Shown here piece by piece: positions 35,602-46,444 of a DNA stretch of 64,000 nucleotides. How positions within the stretch are numbered: position 1 is the first letter of the stretch; each line of letters begins with the position of its first letter. Location: NCBI GenBank assembly GCA_951799425.1, contig OX637407.1, forward strand, positions 27,029,691 to 27,093,690, in the 5' to 3' direction. The notes below the pieces were generated by a model, which saw nothing but the letters and a program-made list of their open reading frames with translations, did no database searches and was not told the DNA's origin. The translations under genes and the position numbers were made by a program. Source of the stretch: Ilex aquifolium (lineage: Eukaryota > Streptophyta > Magnoliopsida > Aquifoliales > Aquifoliaceae).

Positions 35602-38211
35602 TTATTTAAAATTAATTTTTCTTACTTTTTGAGTTGCAAAAGTATTAATTAAGGTTTTATATTCAAGTTTTGCTACCATATTTTTTTCAATTGATAATAT
35701 CGCTAATCCAGTTAATCTTTCTTGTGACATAGTCGATCTTAAGTAAGATTTTATCAATTTTAATTTTGAAAAGCTTCTTTCCGCAGAAGCAACTGTTACA
35801 GGAATTGTTAATAATATTCTATAAGCAATACATACATTTGGAAAAGAATCTAACTTTTTTATATAATTTAGTATCTCAATTGGAGTATTTTCTTTCGTTT
35901 GTAAAATTTCTTTTAAAACATTTAGTTCTAAAAATAAATCTAAGCCATCAATATCGGAAAAAATTTCGTGTTTTAAGAAACATTCGAGATCCAAACAATA
36001 TTGTTTTAAACTATTATTGGTCAATGATTTTAATTTTTCTAAGTTAAATAAAAAATCAAAAATATTTTCTTACTTTTGTAATTGTTCAAATCTATTTTTT
36101 AGTGAAGAAATAGCTTGATCAATTATATATGTAAAATAATCAATTTTAAAAGATTCTTCAATAGATTGTGTTATATCATCATCAACATTTTCATCAAATT
36201 ATTTTTTTCTACGAACTCTACGTTTTTCACGAAATATAGGTTCTATACCCATTTCAAATGCAATCTCTTTAGATGAAATCATAGCATTTGCAAATCCACT
36301 TTCCCTATATTTTTCAAAAAAAGAAATGAGACCTTTTAATTGATTTATAGCAATATCAATATGCATGTCTTTTGATTGTAAATATTTACTAACTAAGTTG
36401 ACGGAAAATAAAATATCATACCAAATAGTCATGCCCAATAAGAATTCAAAATTCTCAATCTCATATGTTGCTAAACAATTAGCTTCACTCCTTGTTTTAG
36501 GATCTTCACTAGTTTCCGCTAATTGCAATAATGCATCTCTTATTCTTGGAGCTTGAAATTTTATTGCTTTAACACTTTCAACATGACTTTCTCAACGTGT
36601 TTGTGATAATGACTTAAAAGTTAAACCTTGAATATTATCTTGTAAAAATTTTCATCGTTTTGTGGAAGAGGAAAATAATGAATATATACGTTGTACTATT
36701 CCAAAAAATGATATAGCTTTGGGACAAGAGTTAGTCATATCACAAAGTACTAGATTTAAATTATGACAACCACATGGTGTGTAAAATGCTCTAGGATTTA
36801 TATTGAGTAGCCTTTCTTGTACACCTTGATGTTTTCCTTTCATGTTAGACTTATTATCATATCCTTGTCCTCGTACATCATTAATATCTAATTCAAGATT
36901 ACTTATTACATCTATAAGTTTATCAAATAAACATTTTCCACTCGTATCATCTACTTTAATAAACTCTAAAAAATATTCTTCTATTTTTATTGGACTTATT
37001 GTAATATCTACGCATCGTAATATGAGAGACATTTGTTCTTGATGACTTGCATCGGGAGTACAATCAAGTACAATTGAATAATATTTTACTTCTTTAACTT
37101 TTTTAATAATATTGCTTCTTACTTCATTTCCTAACAAACTTATCAATTCATTTTGTATGTTATGTCCAAGATAATAATTATGAATTCTATCTTGTTGAAT
37201 ACGACGAACGTATTCTTGCATTATCGGATCAAATTCCGCAATCATTTCAATTAAACTTAAAAAATTTCCATTATTTTCTTGATATATCTTTTCATTTTTT
37301 CCCCGAAAAACTAAATTATTTTTACCAAGATTCTTTACAACGGCAATAATTCTTACTAATACATTTTGCCAATATTCTTTCTCTCTATTAATTTGTTCTT
37401 GGATATTTTTATCAATTGTTTTATTTAGTTGCAATCTTGTTTCTAATTCAATCAAAGTATTCATATTAGTTATATGCTCATTAGTTATTTCATGATTTTT
37501 AAGCTTAACACCAATATTTCTCCAATCTTTTGTTCCTTCATTAGCTAGTTTACTTGTAGAATAATTCATATTGAATAACTTGCAACAAAAACAAAATATT
37601 TTATCTAAATCTTTTGAATATACTAGCCATCTTCTATCAAGTGTTTCCCTATTTGTTAATTTGCGAATATAATGTGTAGTGGAAAAATGTCTAGAGTGTT
37701 CATCCCGAGGAAAATCTAAATTATTATATCTAATTGGACCATTTTCTACTAATAAATCTCTTAATTTCGTATCAATATTTTTCCATTGACTTGGATCATA
37801 AATATTTATATGACTATAATCACTTGTTTCATTAAGATTTTGATTGTCTTCTATTTCATTATATTTTATTTCACTATTTTCTTTTTCAATATTTTCTATT
37901 TCATTATCCTCTATTTTATTATCTTTTATTTCAATATTTTCTACTTCAATATTTTTTATTTCATTATCTTCTATTTCATTAACTTTTATTTCAATATTTT
38001 CTATTTCAATATTTTTTATTTTATTCTCTTCTATTTCATTATCTACTTGTTCATTTTCAAAATTTTCATCTAAATTTTTTGTTACATTATTTTTGTTACT
38101 AGTAACAAATTTATCAAGAGATCCTTTTTGAGATTCTATTAGTTGATCTATTTTTTTTTTTTTTTTTAATTTTTCGTATCCACTTGGTTGTCTTCTAGTT
38201 CTAGGTGTCAT
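35602..38211 (-). pseudogene. hAT transposase (TTF-type zinc finger / DUF4371 / hAT dimerisation)
   Basis: One reading frame of 870 codons without frameshift but with four in-frame stops: TGA at 36652-36654 and 36592-36594, and TAA at 36199-36201 and 36070-36072. The first two fall where family members have Trp (KRxKFLQDN and TRxESHVES). Domains in order: basic start, an acidic low-complexity repeat of NEIEDNEIKNIE type (about residues 50-125), a TTF-type zinc-finger region with DRRWLVYSKDL and FCFCCKLFN, a DUF4371/RNase-H-like core with YYSIVLDCTPDASHQEQMSL and GQGYDNKSNMKGKHQG, and the C-terminal dimerisation motif VASAERSFSKLKLIKSYLRS. It is an inactive copy unless readthrough occurs. Family placement is secure. 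Confidence 0.9.
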
Positions 38212-38960
38212 ATTATTAATATATTATAACTATATAACAACCAAACAAACACAATATATAGTATAGTTAAAAATATATAACAAAAAAATTTAAAATTATG
38301 AAACAATAGAATCTGGCCTGAATGATCTCAAATGTTGGCTTTTTTGTTCTAAACCATGTCCCTTATGTTGAAATGAAAACTCGAGTTGATGATGGAGGAT
38401 GGAGTGGAGGCCGAGTCGGAGTCAGGTGCCGATGAGTGATCTGTGAGTTCTCCACCCCTGGCTGTAGCACTTGGCAAAAAAAAAAAAAGTGATCTATGAG
38501 TAACGAGTTCACTGATTTGGGACTTGAGAGCACTGTGTGAGAGAGAGAGAGAGGGAAGAAGCAAGAGTTTTTTTTTTGTTTCAGACTAGTTTCAGTATAA
38601 TGAGAGATAGAGAAAGAAAAATAGTTGTTTTTGTGTAGTTGGTGTGGTTGGTTTACCGAGAGATAGAGAGAGAGAGAGAGAGAGATTGTGTGTGAAAAGG
38701 AAGATATGATTTGACTTTTTTATTTTTTTTGGTGGCTTTGATATGATCTTTCAGTTTTTTTTTTTTTTTTAATATTGTTAATTTTTTTTAGATATTTAAT
38801 GTTTGGATTGAATTATGGGCCTAAAATAGTTGATTGGGCTTATATTTTTATAAGGCTTTTTTTTACATAGGTTATTTACAATATTTAAAAATTTGGGGCC
38901 TTCCTTTGAAATAGGGCCTAAAGCCCAGGCTTTTTTACACCTTCTGTTGGGCCGGCCCTG
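38210..38960. other. 5' subterminal region of the hAT element
   Basis: Non-coding sequence between the transposase start and the right terminal repeat. It has (GA)n tracts and T-runs and presumably holds the transposase promoter on the minus strand. Confidence 0.5.
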
Positions 38961-39262
38961 ATTTAGGTTGTAACTTTTATGGTTTTATTTGAGTTATGTA
39001 GTATTACTCTTAATTTTTTCCACATTTTACTATTAATGTTATAAAATGATTGTAATGTAACCTTCAAACTAATTTCTGTTGTTATTTCCGTCAAATCTCA
39101 TTGTATCTAATGTGGGGGTCACATAGTAAATTTGACGAAAATTATTATTGAAGTAGTGAGGGCCACATTATAATTATTTTATGACATTAAAGGTGTAATA
39201 AAAAAAATAATTAATAGTGTAAATTAAAAATTCTGAAATCTTTTGGGGTTCGTCCTCCTTTT

Positions 39263-41120
39263 TTGGAATCTTGTGAGTAAGAAACCCATTTTCAGGAAAA
39301 AAAAATAAAAATAAAAAATTGCTTAAGCCTAATTAAGGGTAAGCCTTGGGAAAAAGGAGATATTTTAAGCTTTCTTCTTATAGACTATGAATACCACACA
39401 ATAACTATCTTTTTAATTTTAATTTCTTATTCGTGGACAATTAGTTATGTATTTTCGTATTTTCTCCTCTTCCACAGTTTTAAACCTCACATTCTTCACT
39501 AAAAATTCAATGCAACGATCTCACCATTTTATTATCGCCACGTTCAGTAAACAAATAAATAAAACAAGTAAATCACACTGCTTGTACATGAAAGTTTTGA
39601 ACATGAAAGTTATTAATGGGTTATACAATCCGAGGGGCCACTTGGCATTCGACCTCATATTTGACGAATGTCACCATCATCATCACTGTTATTGGTCGTT
39701 GATACGTAAATCTAAGATGTAATCCCTTAAAACTTGGAAACGATTGATGCCGAGAATAAGAATAAATAGTCCATGCCAAATATGGTAGTTTGAGCATCTT
39801 TAATAGTACCTTTTGTTTTATAAAATATATTTGACAAAAAATTAAAATAAAGAGTGAATTTTTTTTAACATAACTCTTTATTTTATTAAAAATAGTCTTT
39901 AGTCCACATAATTGCTCTATTTTCTTTTACTTATTTCCAAACCTCCACTAACAAAGTAATATAAGACCTCACATAGACATAAAACTTCATTTGACCATAG
40001 CTCTCAGCAGCTGTTTTCCAAATTTCTTCTATCCAAAACAGAAAATGGAAATAAAAAAATGTTGGATATTTAGGATTTTTTGTTTTGGTTTGGTCAAGAT
40101 TACTATCAGATATGCTTTTAGCTCTATTCCATTGGCAAAAGAACAAACCACCTTTTTTCCATTGTCACTAAATAATTGATAGATTTTTTATTTATTTATT
40201 ATAAAATAGCCTTCTCATAGTCATGGAATGGTTCCTACTGCAGTATCCTCCTGTCTACTACAGAATGTGAAAACACCCATCTCAATTGGAAGACATTCTT
40301 GTAATGATAAGATTATAAATAATTTATTCTTTATAAATATTTTAGTTTTGGTGTGGATAGTCTATTTTTGATTAAATCGGAAAGAAAATTAGTCAAGATA
40401 TATAAATTGGTTCGGACATGTCTGACTATTGACTCCGACACCCTTGATTGTTGAACCAAAAAAAAACTAACTTATTAGAACAAAAATTAAGCTGAAATTT
40501 TGACCCGTTTTAGTACCAGAAAATTATTGATTGAAATGGAGTCGGTTACACATAAATTATGACAAATTATATCCAAGAGTAAGGCGACAGAAAATATGGT
40601 AGATGTTGTTCGGACTTGTACCCTTACCCTTACCAAATCATTCAATCATACCATTACATTATAAGCAAAAAAGTAAAATTCAAAGTCTCAACTCGAATAA
40701 TAAGATTTAAGTAATAAATACAAGTCTTAAATTTGCTTCTCGCCCAACTTAGTTAACCTGCTGCATGTGATTATTGTGCGCATCTCAAATTTATGTCGTA
40801 ATTTCGGGCACAATGAAGACATACTTGATAGTAGGGGGGTGAGGTCTCTAAGGGGCTTGGCTCTTGGAGGCTGTCGCGTGCCTCCCTCGACACACCGCAT
40901 GCACTTGCACGACAACACCAACATGCATTTTCTTCTCTCAAGTCGTGGCACGCTGACGCTGACGCTGACGCTGACGCCGACGTCGACGCCGACGCCGACT
41001 TTTAATTTATTAATTATTAAAAAATAATTATTTAAAAAATTGGAGTTTTAAACTGTGTGTTGTGGATGTCAGGTGTCCTATGCTCCAATTGGAGTTTTCT
41101 AATTTGGGAGAGATCTATAA
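39263..41120. other. Intergenic, with a 3' fragment of SINE family 1
   Basis: 40,335-40,465 matches the 3' half of SINE family 1 (gtggatagtctatttttgat, gaaaattagtcaagatata, then an A-run). The rest is AT-rich with no recognised gene; short frames lack support. Confidence 0.45.
40951..41000. repeat. GACGCT / GACGCC hexanucleotide minisatellite
   Basis: About eight units of gacgct, drifting to gacgcc and gacgtc, a small GC-rich island in AT-rich DNA. Confidence 0.85.
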
Positions 41121-43302
41121 TCTATAATATAAAATAAGGCGGCTTCAACAAGTTGATCCTACGGTCTCAAATTTATTCATCCAACAGTCAAAAAATTATA
41201 ATTTTTTTCCTTAATATTTCCTTTCTCCCAAAAAGTCAACGATTACGGCTGATCTTGGAATACATCCTAAGGTCTCAAATTCATTCATCCAACGGTTAAG
41301 AAATTATAATTTTTTTCCTTTTAAGCTAATGCTTTGTCCTTCATGTTAATGAGTAGATATTTTAAGTTTTTGGCAATTTCAGGTACCTCCCTCTCCCCCC
41401 TCTCTTTCCCGTAAATCCACTACAAAGGTCTCCCCGCCGTTCAATCTTTTGGGGTTTTCTTTATAGATTTTTATGTATGTCTTCCTTTCTTTTTGGTTTT
41501 CCTTTTGTTTTTCGTGCTGGGTATTAATGCCTATGATGTTATGACCTAAAACATTGTTTCCAATCTCTTTTAATTGGGTTGCAATTTGACTAATGTAATC
41601 TGGTCTTTTATGTTGGTTTTGTTAGATTCAGAAAGAAGCTGTTTCGCAGAAGTTTCCTGAAAGATCAAAGGAAAAGGTTGGGCGATCGCAATCAATTGCA
41701 TTTAAATCGTTTAGTGGTCAAAGAAAAGGCTCCAAGGGGTTCCTGTTGGACTCAAAGGAGCAGCAGCAAGTATGAAGGGAATTCAATTTTTTTCTTTTCT
41801 TGGATAGCCCCTGTTCAGTTGTAAGTATCGGAAAAGCCTACATGGCTTTTGTTTATCCTTATTCTTGGAATAATTGGTTTCTAATTTTTTTGTTAAGTTA
41901 AAAAGACTGATAATATAACAAATTCACAACTTGGTGATCTTTACCCGAAACAAATTGGATCTTTGTTTCTTTTATTGATCTTTACCCAATCTGGATTTTC
42001 ATATCTACTTAATTGATTCATATATTAGTTTGATGATCTTATGCTTATTTTATGCTGGCTATTTCAATTATGTTGAGTTGTTTCTGCCTGAGTTCCACCT
42101 GTCTAAGTCTTCTGTTGTATGTTGTCTAAGTTTCCATGACTTTTCCCCAGGTCGAAACAGGTAATCTTCGAGATGCAGCTTTGATTATTGGAAATATTTT
42201 AATTTATAGTTATCAAACCAAACTCTGTGAAGCATTATGGAGCTGAATATCACATGTTTCCCAAACTCTTCTGTACGATTTTCTGGCATGTTATTCTACC
42301 AGCATGGCTTTAAATGCTGAAGAAGAATTTTAAATAATGCTTATTTGTTAAGGTTGGAGCTTATGCTTATGCTAATGCTAATGCTGTGAATGTCTGGTCT
42401 TTATGAACTATTTTTTTTTTCATTTCAATAGAACATGCATTATGTAGCAGTAGACAATTGATGATGATATCCTTCACCAGAGTGCTCCGTGTATTGTTTA
42501 GAAAGTTCTCAGGATACTCAATTGATTTGATTGCCAAGAATAATATTTTGGTTGTCTGATGTTTTTATGAGTTTCTTGACCAAGTTTGGATCAAGTATTT
42601 GTGTGTTTTACCAAAAGGTGATTGAAGAAAGTGTCTGTAACTAATCTAGGATAAGACTTTTGTTTCCATTGATAGTTTGATGTTGTTCTGCTGATATGTA
42701 TGGAGTATAAATGTACACTTACCTTTGAGTTTGACCTTATCCCATTGCCTATGTTTGAGATGCAAAATACCTTAAAAGTAAAGGGTCTTATGTTTTAGAT
42801 TTACAATTGTTTTATTTTGCCTCACATATTTCGATAATTTTTATATTTCAAATATTTTTAGGTATACATTGAAGGATACTTGGTGTAAGCTATAAAGAAG
42901 ATGAAGTTGCTTCTCTATTTGTGCATGTGTGTATTTTTTGTATTCCGTCTTTTGTAAAGTTAATTAATTGTACATGGTTATGATGATTTTGGGTATGAAA
43001 TGATGGTTGTTTTGGTGGTTGGGTATGTATTGATGATTGTAAGTTTTGTAGACATGTTTAGATTTTTCTGGACTTCTATTTTTAATGGAAACTCTGTCGG
43101 AATTTCTTGAAATTAGTAGGGACTAGCTTGATGTTTTGGTGGTTGGATATGTATTAATTATTGTATAGTGAATTATGATGATTGTTATGTCTGATTGTAA
43201 GTTTTATAGACAGGTTGTTTTAGGTTGCAAAGAGTCTTTAGGTAATGTAGTATTTTCGAGTTTTAATTTAATATTTTGTTACGTCGCACGGGCAATTACT
43301 AG
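41121..43302 (+). mobile_element. Helitron-like element, 2.2 kb
   Basis: Starts TCTATAATATAAAATAAGGC after an A, and ends ACGGGCAATTACTAG before a T, as Helitrons do. The 3' hairpin is poor, which lowers confidence. A 57-bp block occurs twice near the 5' end (41156-41212 and 41264-41320). It contains exon-like host sequence at 41626-41769. Confidence 0.65.
41626..41769 (+). pseudogene. Exon-like host gene fragment carried by the Helitron
   Basis: 144 bp (48 codons, open) between a good acceptor (gttttgttag) and donor (gtatgaaggg). The peptide begins IQKEAVSQKFPERSKEKVGR and ends LLDSKEQQQ. Possible following small exons are GTCGAAACAG near 42151 and VYIEGYLV then stop near 42863. I do not recognise the parent gene. 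The splice-site-flanked open frame inside a Helitron suggests capture. Confidence 0.45.
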
Positions 43303-43673
43303 TATATATATATTTTTAAATAATAAAATTATTTTAAAAAAAAGACATACTTGAAATAGTTTGTCATTCTTCGGTAGAGAGTGAAAGTTCCGTCTTTCTT
43401 TAGTAGTCATGGATTCGAACCCACCTGTAGTAGTAGTTCCTCTAAACTTGAATGTTCAGCTTGTTTTCGGTGGTGTTGTGATGACAAGTTCGACCATCTC
43501 AGGTTAATAGTTATAACACAAATCAAATATTTTAGGGTAGATGGAAACTTCAAGTTAATATTTTGGGATTGCTATGTCTAGTCGTCTATGACCACTTTTT
43601 TAGCCAGTAATTAAAAAAATAGCTTTGCCATTTAAGAAAATTCAAAACGATGAGTAGAGGTTTTTTTTTTTGG

Positions 43674-44355
43674 GGAGAATTACACTTAGATCTCCTGAAA
43701 TTTGTCATTTAATTATTTAGATTTTTTGACATTTAAAATATCACATACAGACTTCCTAAAGTTTATACACACGTAACACTTAAACTGATGTCATTAATGT
43801 TTGTTATCCATCTATTAGTAAATTACACTTAAATCCTCTAAAATTTTTAGATATGTAATATTTAGATCCCTCAATTTTAAAATATTATATTTAGACTAAA
43901 AATACTCAAATCAAAGATAAAATATTAAATATTTTAAATTTTACAACTAAAATTCATGTTTTATTATATCATTTATTGAAATAAAAATAAAAATAAAAAT
44001 CTATTTTTTTCTTAAAAAAATCATAATTAGTATACAATTATACTATCTATTGGAATAAAACTAAAAAACCAAAAAAATTGTTAAACTATAATGGACACAA
44101 TATCTTCTATCTTTAATTGGGATAATAAGGAGTCTAAATATAATATTTCAAATTTGAAGGATCTAAATATTATACGTTTATAAACTTTAAGAAATTTAAG
44201 TATAATTTACTAATGGATATACCTACGGATATTGAGTTATAAGTGTTATGTGTATATAAATTTTAAGGATTTATATATAATATTTAAAATATTAAAAAAT
44301 TTAAGTGATCAAGTAACAAGGTTACAAACCTCAAGCGGTTTTGACGTAATTCTCC
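43674..44355. repeat. Nested 680-bp AT-rich palindrome (MITE-like)
   Basis: Outer arms of about 120 bases (ggagaattacacttagatct on the left; reverse complement ggagaattacgtcaaaaccg on the right, both reaching acacgtaacactt / acacataacactt) enclose a second inverted pair (ttagtaaattacacttaaat and ttagtaaattatacttaaat). Both pairs share the attacacttaRatc theme seen in the MITE at 4074. It ends about 100 bases before the PPR start codon. Confidence 0.75.
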
Positions 44356-44453
44356 TTTTTTTTTTTTTAACAGGATGGGCATGAGGATTTAACCATTTCC
44401 CACATCTAATGAAACCGCCATTGTCACCAGAAAGGCCAGAGTGATGTTGTCTC

Positions 44454-46322
44454 TTGCGGGAACAACCCATGAAGAGAGAGATAGCAAATCTAGTTGCAGA
44501 TAGACTGTACAAAGAAGCTCTCTGTTTATACTCCCAACTCCACTCTTCCTCTTTCTGTCCCAACAAATTTACCTTCCCTTCTCTCCTCAAAGCCTGTGCC
44601 AAGCTCAAATTAACTCCCCAAAGTCAAATGCTTCATACCCATCTCGTAAAAACCGGGTTTCAAACAGATATATACACTGCCACAGCACTGACGGATTGTT
44701 ATATGAAGCTCCACCTCTTAAATGATGCTCTCAAAGTGTTCGATGAAATTCCTGAACCGAACATAGCTTCGTTTAATGTTGCAATTTCTGGGTTTTCACG
44801 GTATGGGTTTTACAATGAAGCCTTAAGGGTCGCTAGGCTAGCTGGTATGAAGGGATTCAGACCAGACTCGGTTAGTGTAGCTAGTCTGTTGTCTGCTTGT
44901 GAAAATGTTGAAATTGGCATCCAACTACAGTGCTGGGCAATGAAGATTGGTGTTGAAATGGATATTTATGCAGCAACGTCGCTTGTGACAATGTATATGA
45001 ATTGTGGAGAGTTGGTTTCGGCAACGAAGGTGTTTGAAGGGGTTCAAGATAAGAATGTGGTGTGCTACAATGCTTTTATTTCGGGGTTGTTGCAACTTGG
45101 GTTTCCACGTGCAGCCTTGGATGTGTTCAACGATATGAGGAGATCATCAGGTGAAGAACCCAATTCAGTGACATTGATTTGTATTATTTCTGCTTGTTCA
45201 GATCTCAAGTATGTTGGATTTGGTAGACAGGTTCATGGGTACATCTTCAAGATTGAGATGAGTTTTGATACTATGGTTGGCACTGCACTTGTAGATATGT
45301 ATTCCAAATGTTGTTGTTGGCAAAGGGCCTTTGATGTCTTCAAAGAAATGAATGGCAAAAGGAACTTAATTACATGGAATTCGATGATCACAGGAATGAT
45401 GTCGAACACTCAGAGTGAGAATGCGGTTAAACTATTTGGGCAGCTAGAAACTGAAGGATTGAAACCAGATTCAGCAACGTGGAATTCAATGATTAGTGGG
45501 TTTTCACAGTTAGGGAAAGATCTTGAAGCCTTTATGTTCTTCAGTAGAATGCAATCTGCTGGTGTAATGCCAAGTTTGAAGTCTATCACAAGTCTTTTAC
45601 CAGCTTGTTCAGCTCTATCAGCGCTGCAAAGTGGAAGGGAGATTCATGGACACGTTGTTAGGACATCTATCAGTAATGACGAATTTATCGCTACTGCACT
45701 CATTGACATGTATATGAAGTGTGGGCAATGTTATTGGGCACACAGGGTTTTTGATAGATTTGAGATAGAGTCTGATGATCCTGCAATTTGGAATGCAATG
45801 ATATCTGGTTATGGAAGAAATGGTGAGTATGAAACTGCTTTTGAAATATTTCATCGTATGGTGGAAGAGAAAGTACAACCAAATTTAGCAACGTTCAATT
45901 GCGTTCTTTCCGTGTGCAGTCACACTGGTCAAATTGACAAAGGGTGGCAAGTTTTTAGGATGATGAGTACAGATTATGGCTTAAAACCAGCTTCGGAGCA
46001 TCTTAATTGCATGGTCGACCTCTTGGGTCGCTCTGGTAGGCTGTACGAAGCTCGAGAACTATTAAAAGAAATAACAGAGCCTTCTGCTTCGGTTTATGCT
46101 TCTTTACTTGGTTCTTGTAAGTGCTATTCAGATTCCAAACTGGGAGAAGAAATGGTCGAAATGCTTTCAGAGTTGGAGCCAGAAAACCCAACTCCATTTG
46201 TGATTTTGTCGAACATATATGCTGAGCAGGGAAGGTGGAAGGATGTGGAAAGGGTTAGAAGGGTAATAGATGAAAGGGGATTGAGAAAACACCCTGGCTT
46301 TAGTTTGGCAGGTGTCACTTAA
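44454..46322 (+). CDS. Pentatricopeptide repeat protein, PLS class with E domain
   Basis: Intronless 622-residue protein, as most plant PPR genes are. Tandem PPR motifs run through nearly the whole length: PNKFTFPSLLKACAKL, ATALTDCYMKLHLLNDALKV, NIASFNVAISGFSRYGFYNE, TWNSMISGFSQLGKDLEAF, ATALIDMYMKCGQ and AIWNAMISGYGRNGEYETAF. Spacing is of the P-L-S type, and the C-terminus (ASVYASLLGSCKCYSDSKLG, FVILSNIYAEQGRWKDVERV, KHPGFSLAG) is an E domain with no DYW domain. It resembles Arabidopsis At2g02750. Such proteins usually edit organellar RNA in mitochondria or plastids. The ATG at 44469 (MKREIANLV) is an alternative start. Its stop lies 122 bases from that of the convergent CBS gene. Confidence 0.93.
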   Translation: MREQPMKREIANLVADRLYKEALCLYSQLHSSSFCPNKFTFPSLLKACAKLKLTPQSQMLHTHLVKTGFQTDIYTATALTDCYMKLHLLNDALKVFDEIPEPNIASFNVAISGFSRYGFYNEALRVARLAGMKGFRPDSVSVASLLSACENVEIGIQLQCWAMKIGVEMDIYAATSLVTMYMNCGELVSATKVFEGVQDKNVVCYNAFISGLLQLGFPRAALDVFNDMRRSSGEEPNSVTLICIISACSDLKYVGFGRQVHGYIFKIEMSFDTMVGTALVDMYSKCCCWQRAFDVFKEMNGKRNLITWNSMITGMMSNTQSENAVKLFGQLETEGLKPDSATWNSMISGFSQLGKDLEAFMFFSRMQSAGVMPSLKSITSLLPACSALSALQSGREIHGHVVRTSISNDEFIATALIDMYMKCGQCYWAHRVFDRFEIESDDPAIWNAMISGYGRNGEYETAFEIFHRMVEEKVQPNLATFNCVLSVCSHTGQIDKGWQVFRMMSTDYGLKPASEHLNCMVDLLGRSGRLYEARELLKEITEPSASVYASLLGSCKCYSDSKLGEEMVEMLSELEPENPTPFVILSNIYAEQGRWKDVERVRRVIDERGLRKHPGFSLAGVT

Positions 46323-46444
46323 AAGAACTACATGTTCATAATGCACTGAAATGAAAAACTATTGATCACTCGTTCACAGAACCATATCAAGAGTTGATTA
46401 CATCTCTCTGAACACGAAGTTCATTACTATGAATGACAAAAGCG

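Larger units (their letters stand above)
35525..38960 (-). mobile_element. hAT DNA transposon, near complete, 3.4 kb
   Basis: The element is bounded by CAGGGGTGACTTAAG on the left and, on the right, reverse complement CAGGGCCGGCCCAACAG. It is flanked by a perfect 8-bp target duplication ATTTAGGT (35517-35524 and 38961-38968). It carries one minus-strand transposase frame. The perfect target repeat and the single uninterrupted frame phase suggest a recent insertion. Subterminal sequences are GC-poor with (GA)n tracts near 38,530-38,690. Confidence 0.92.
35380..39016. mobile_element. MITE interrupted by the autonomous-type hAT
   Basis: The left part 35380-35524 and right part 38969-39016 are mirror images (aaaatattacacaatccaaa versus reverse complement gagtaatactacataactca, and on through a(c)ctaaatgcata). 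The hAT element is inserted near the inner end of one arm. Confidence 0.6.
33793..39262. mobile_element. Outer MITE-like repeat split by nested transposons
   Basis: The left end (cactttgcaccccccaaaag, then attttaaaattatcaattt) is mirrored at the right end near 39,215-39,262 (reverse complement ccccaaaagatttcagaatt, then tttaatttacac). Between them lie two hAT insertions with their own nested elements. The outer limits are approximate because similarity is only moderate. Confidence 0.45.

Noticed and set aside
37786-38131. Plus-strand frames of 95 codons full of Phe, Ile and Ser
   Set aside because: They are the antisense of the low-complexity acidic repeat in the hAT transposase.
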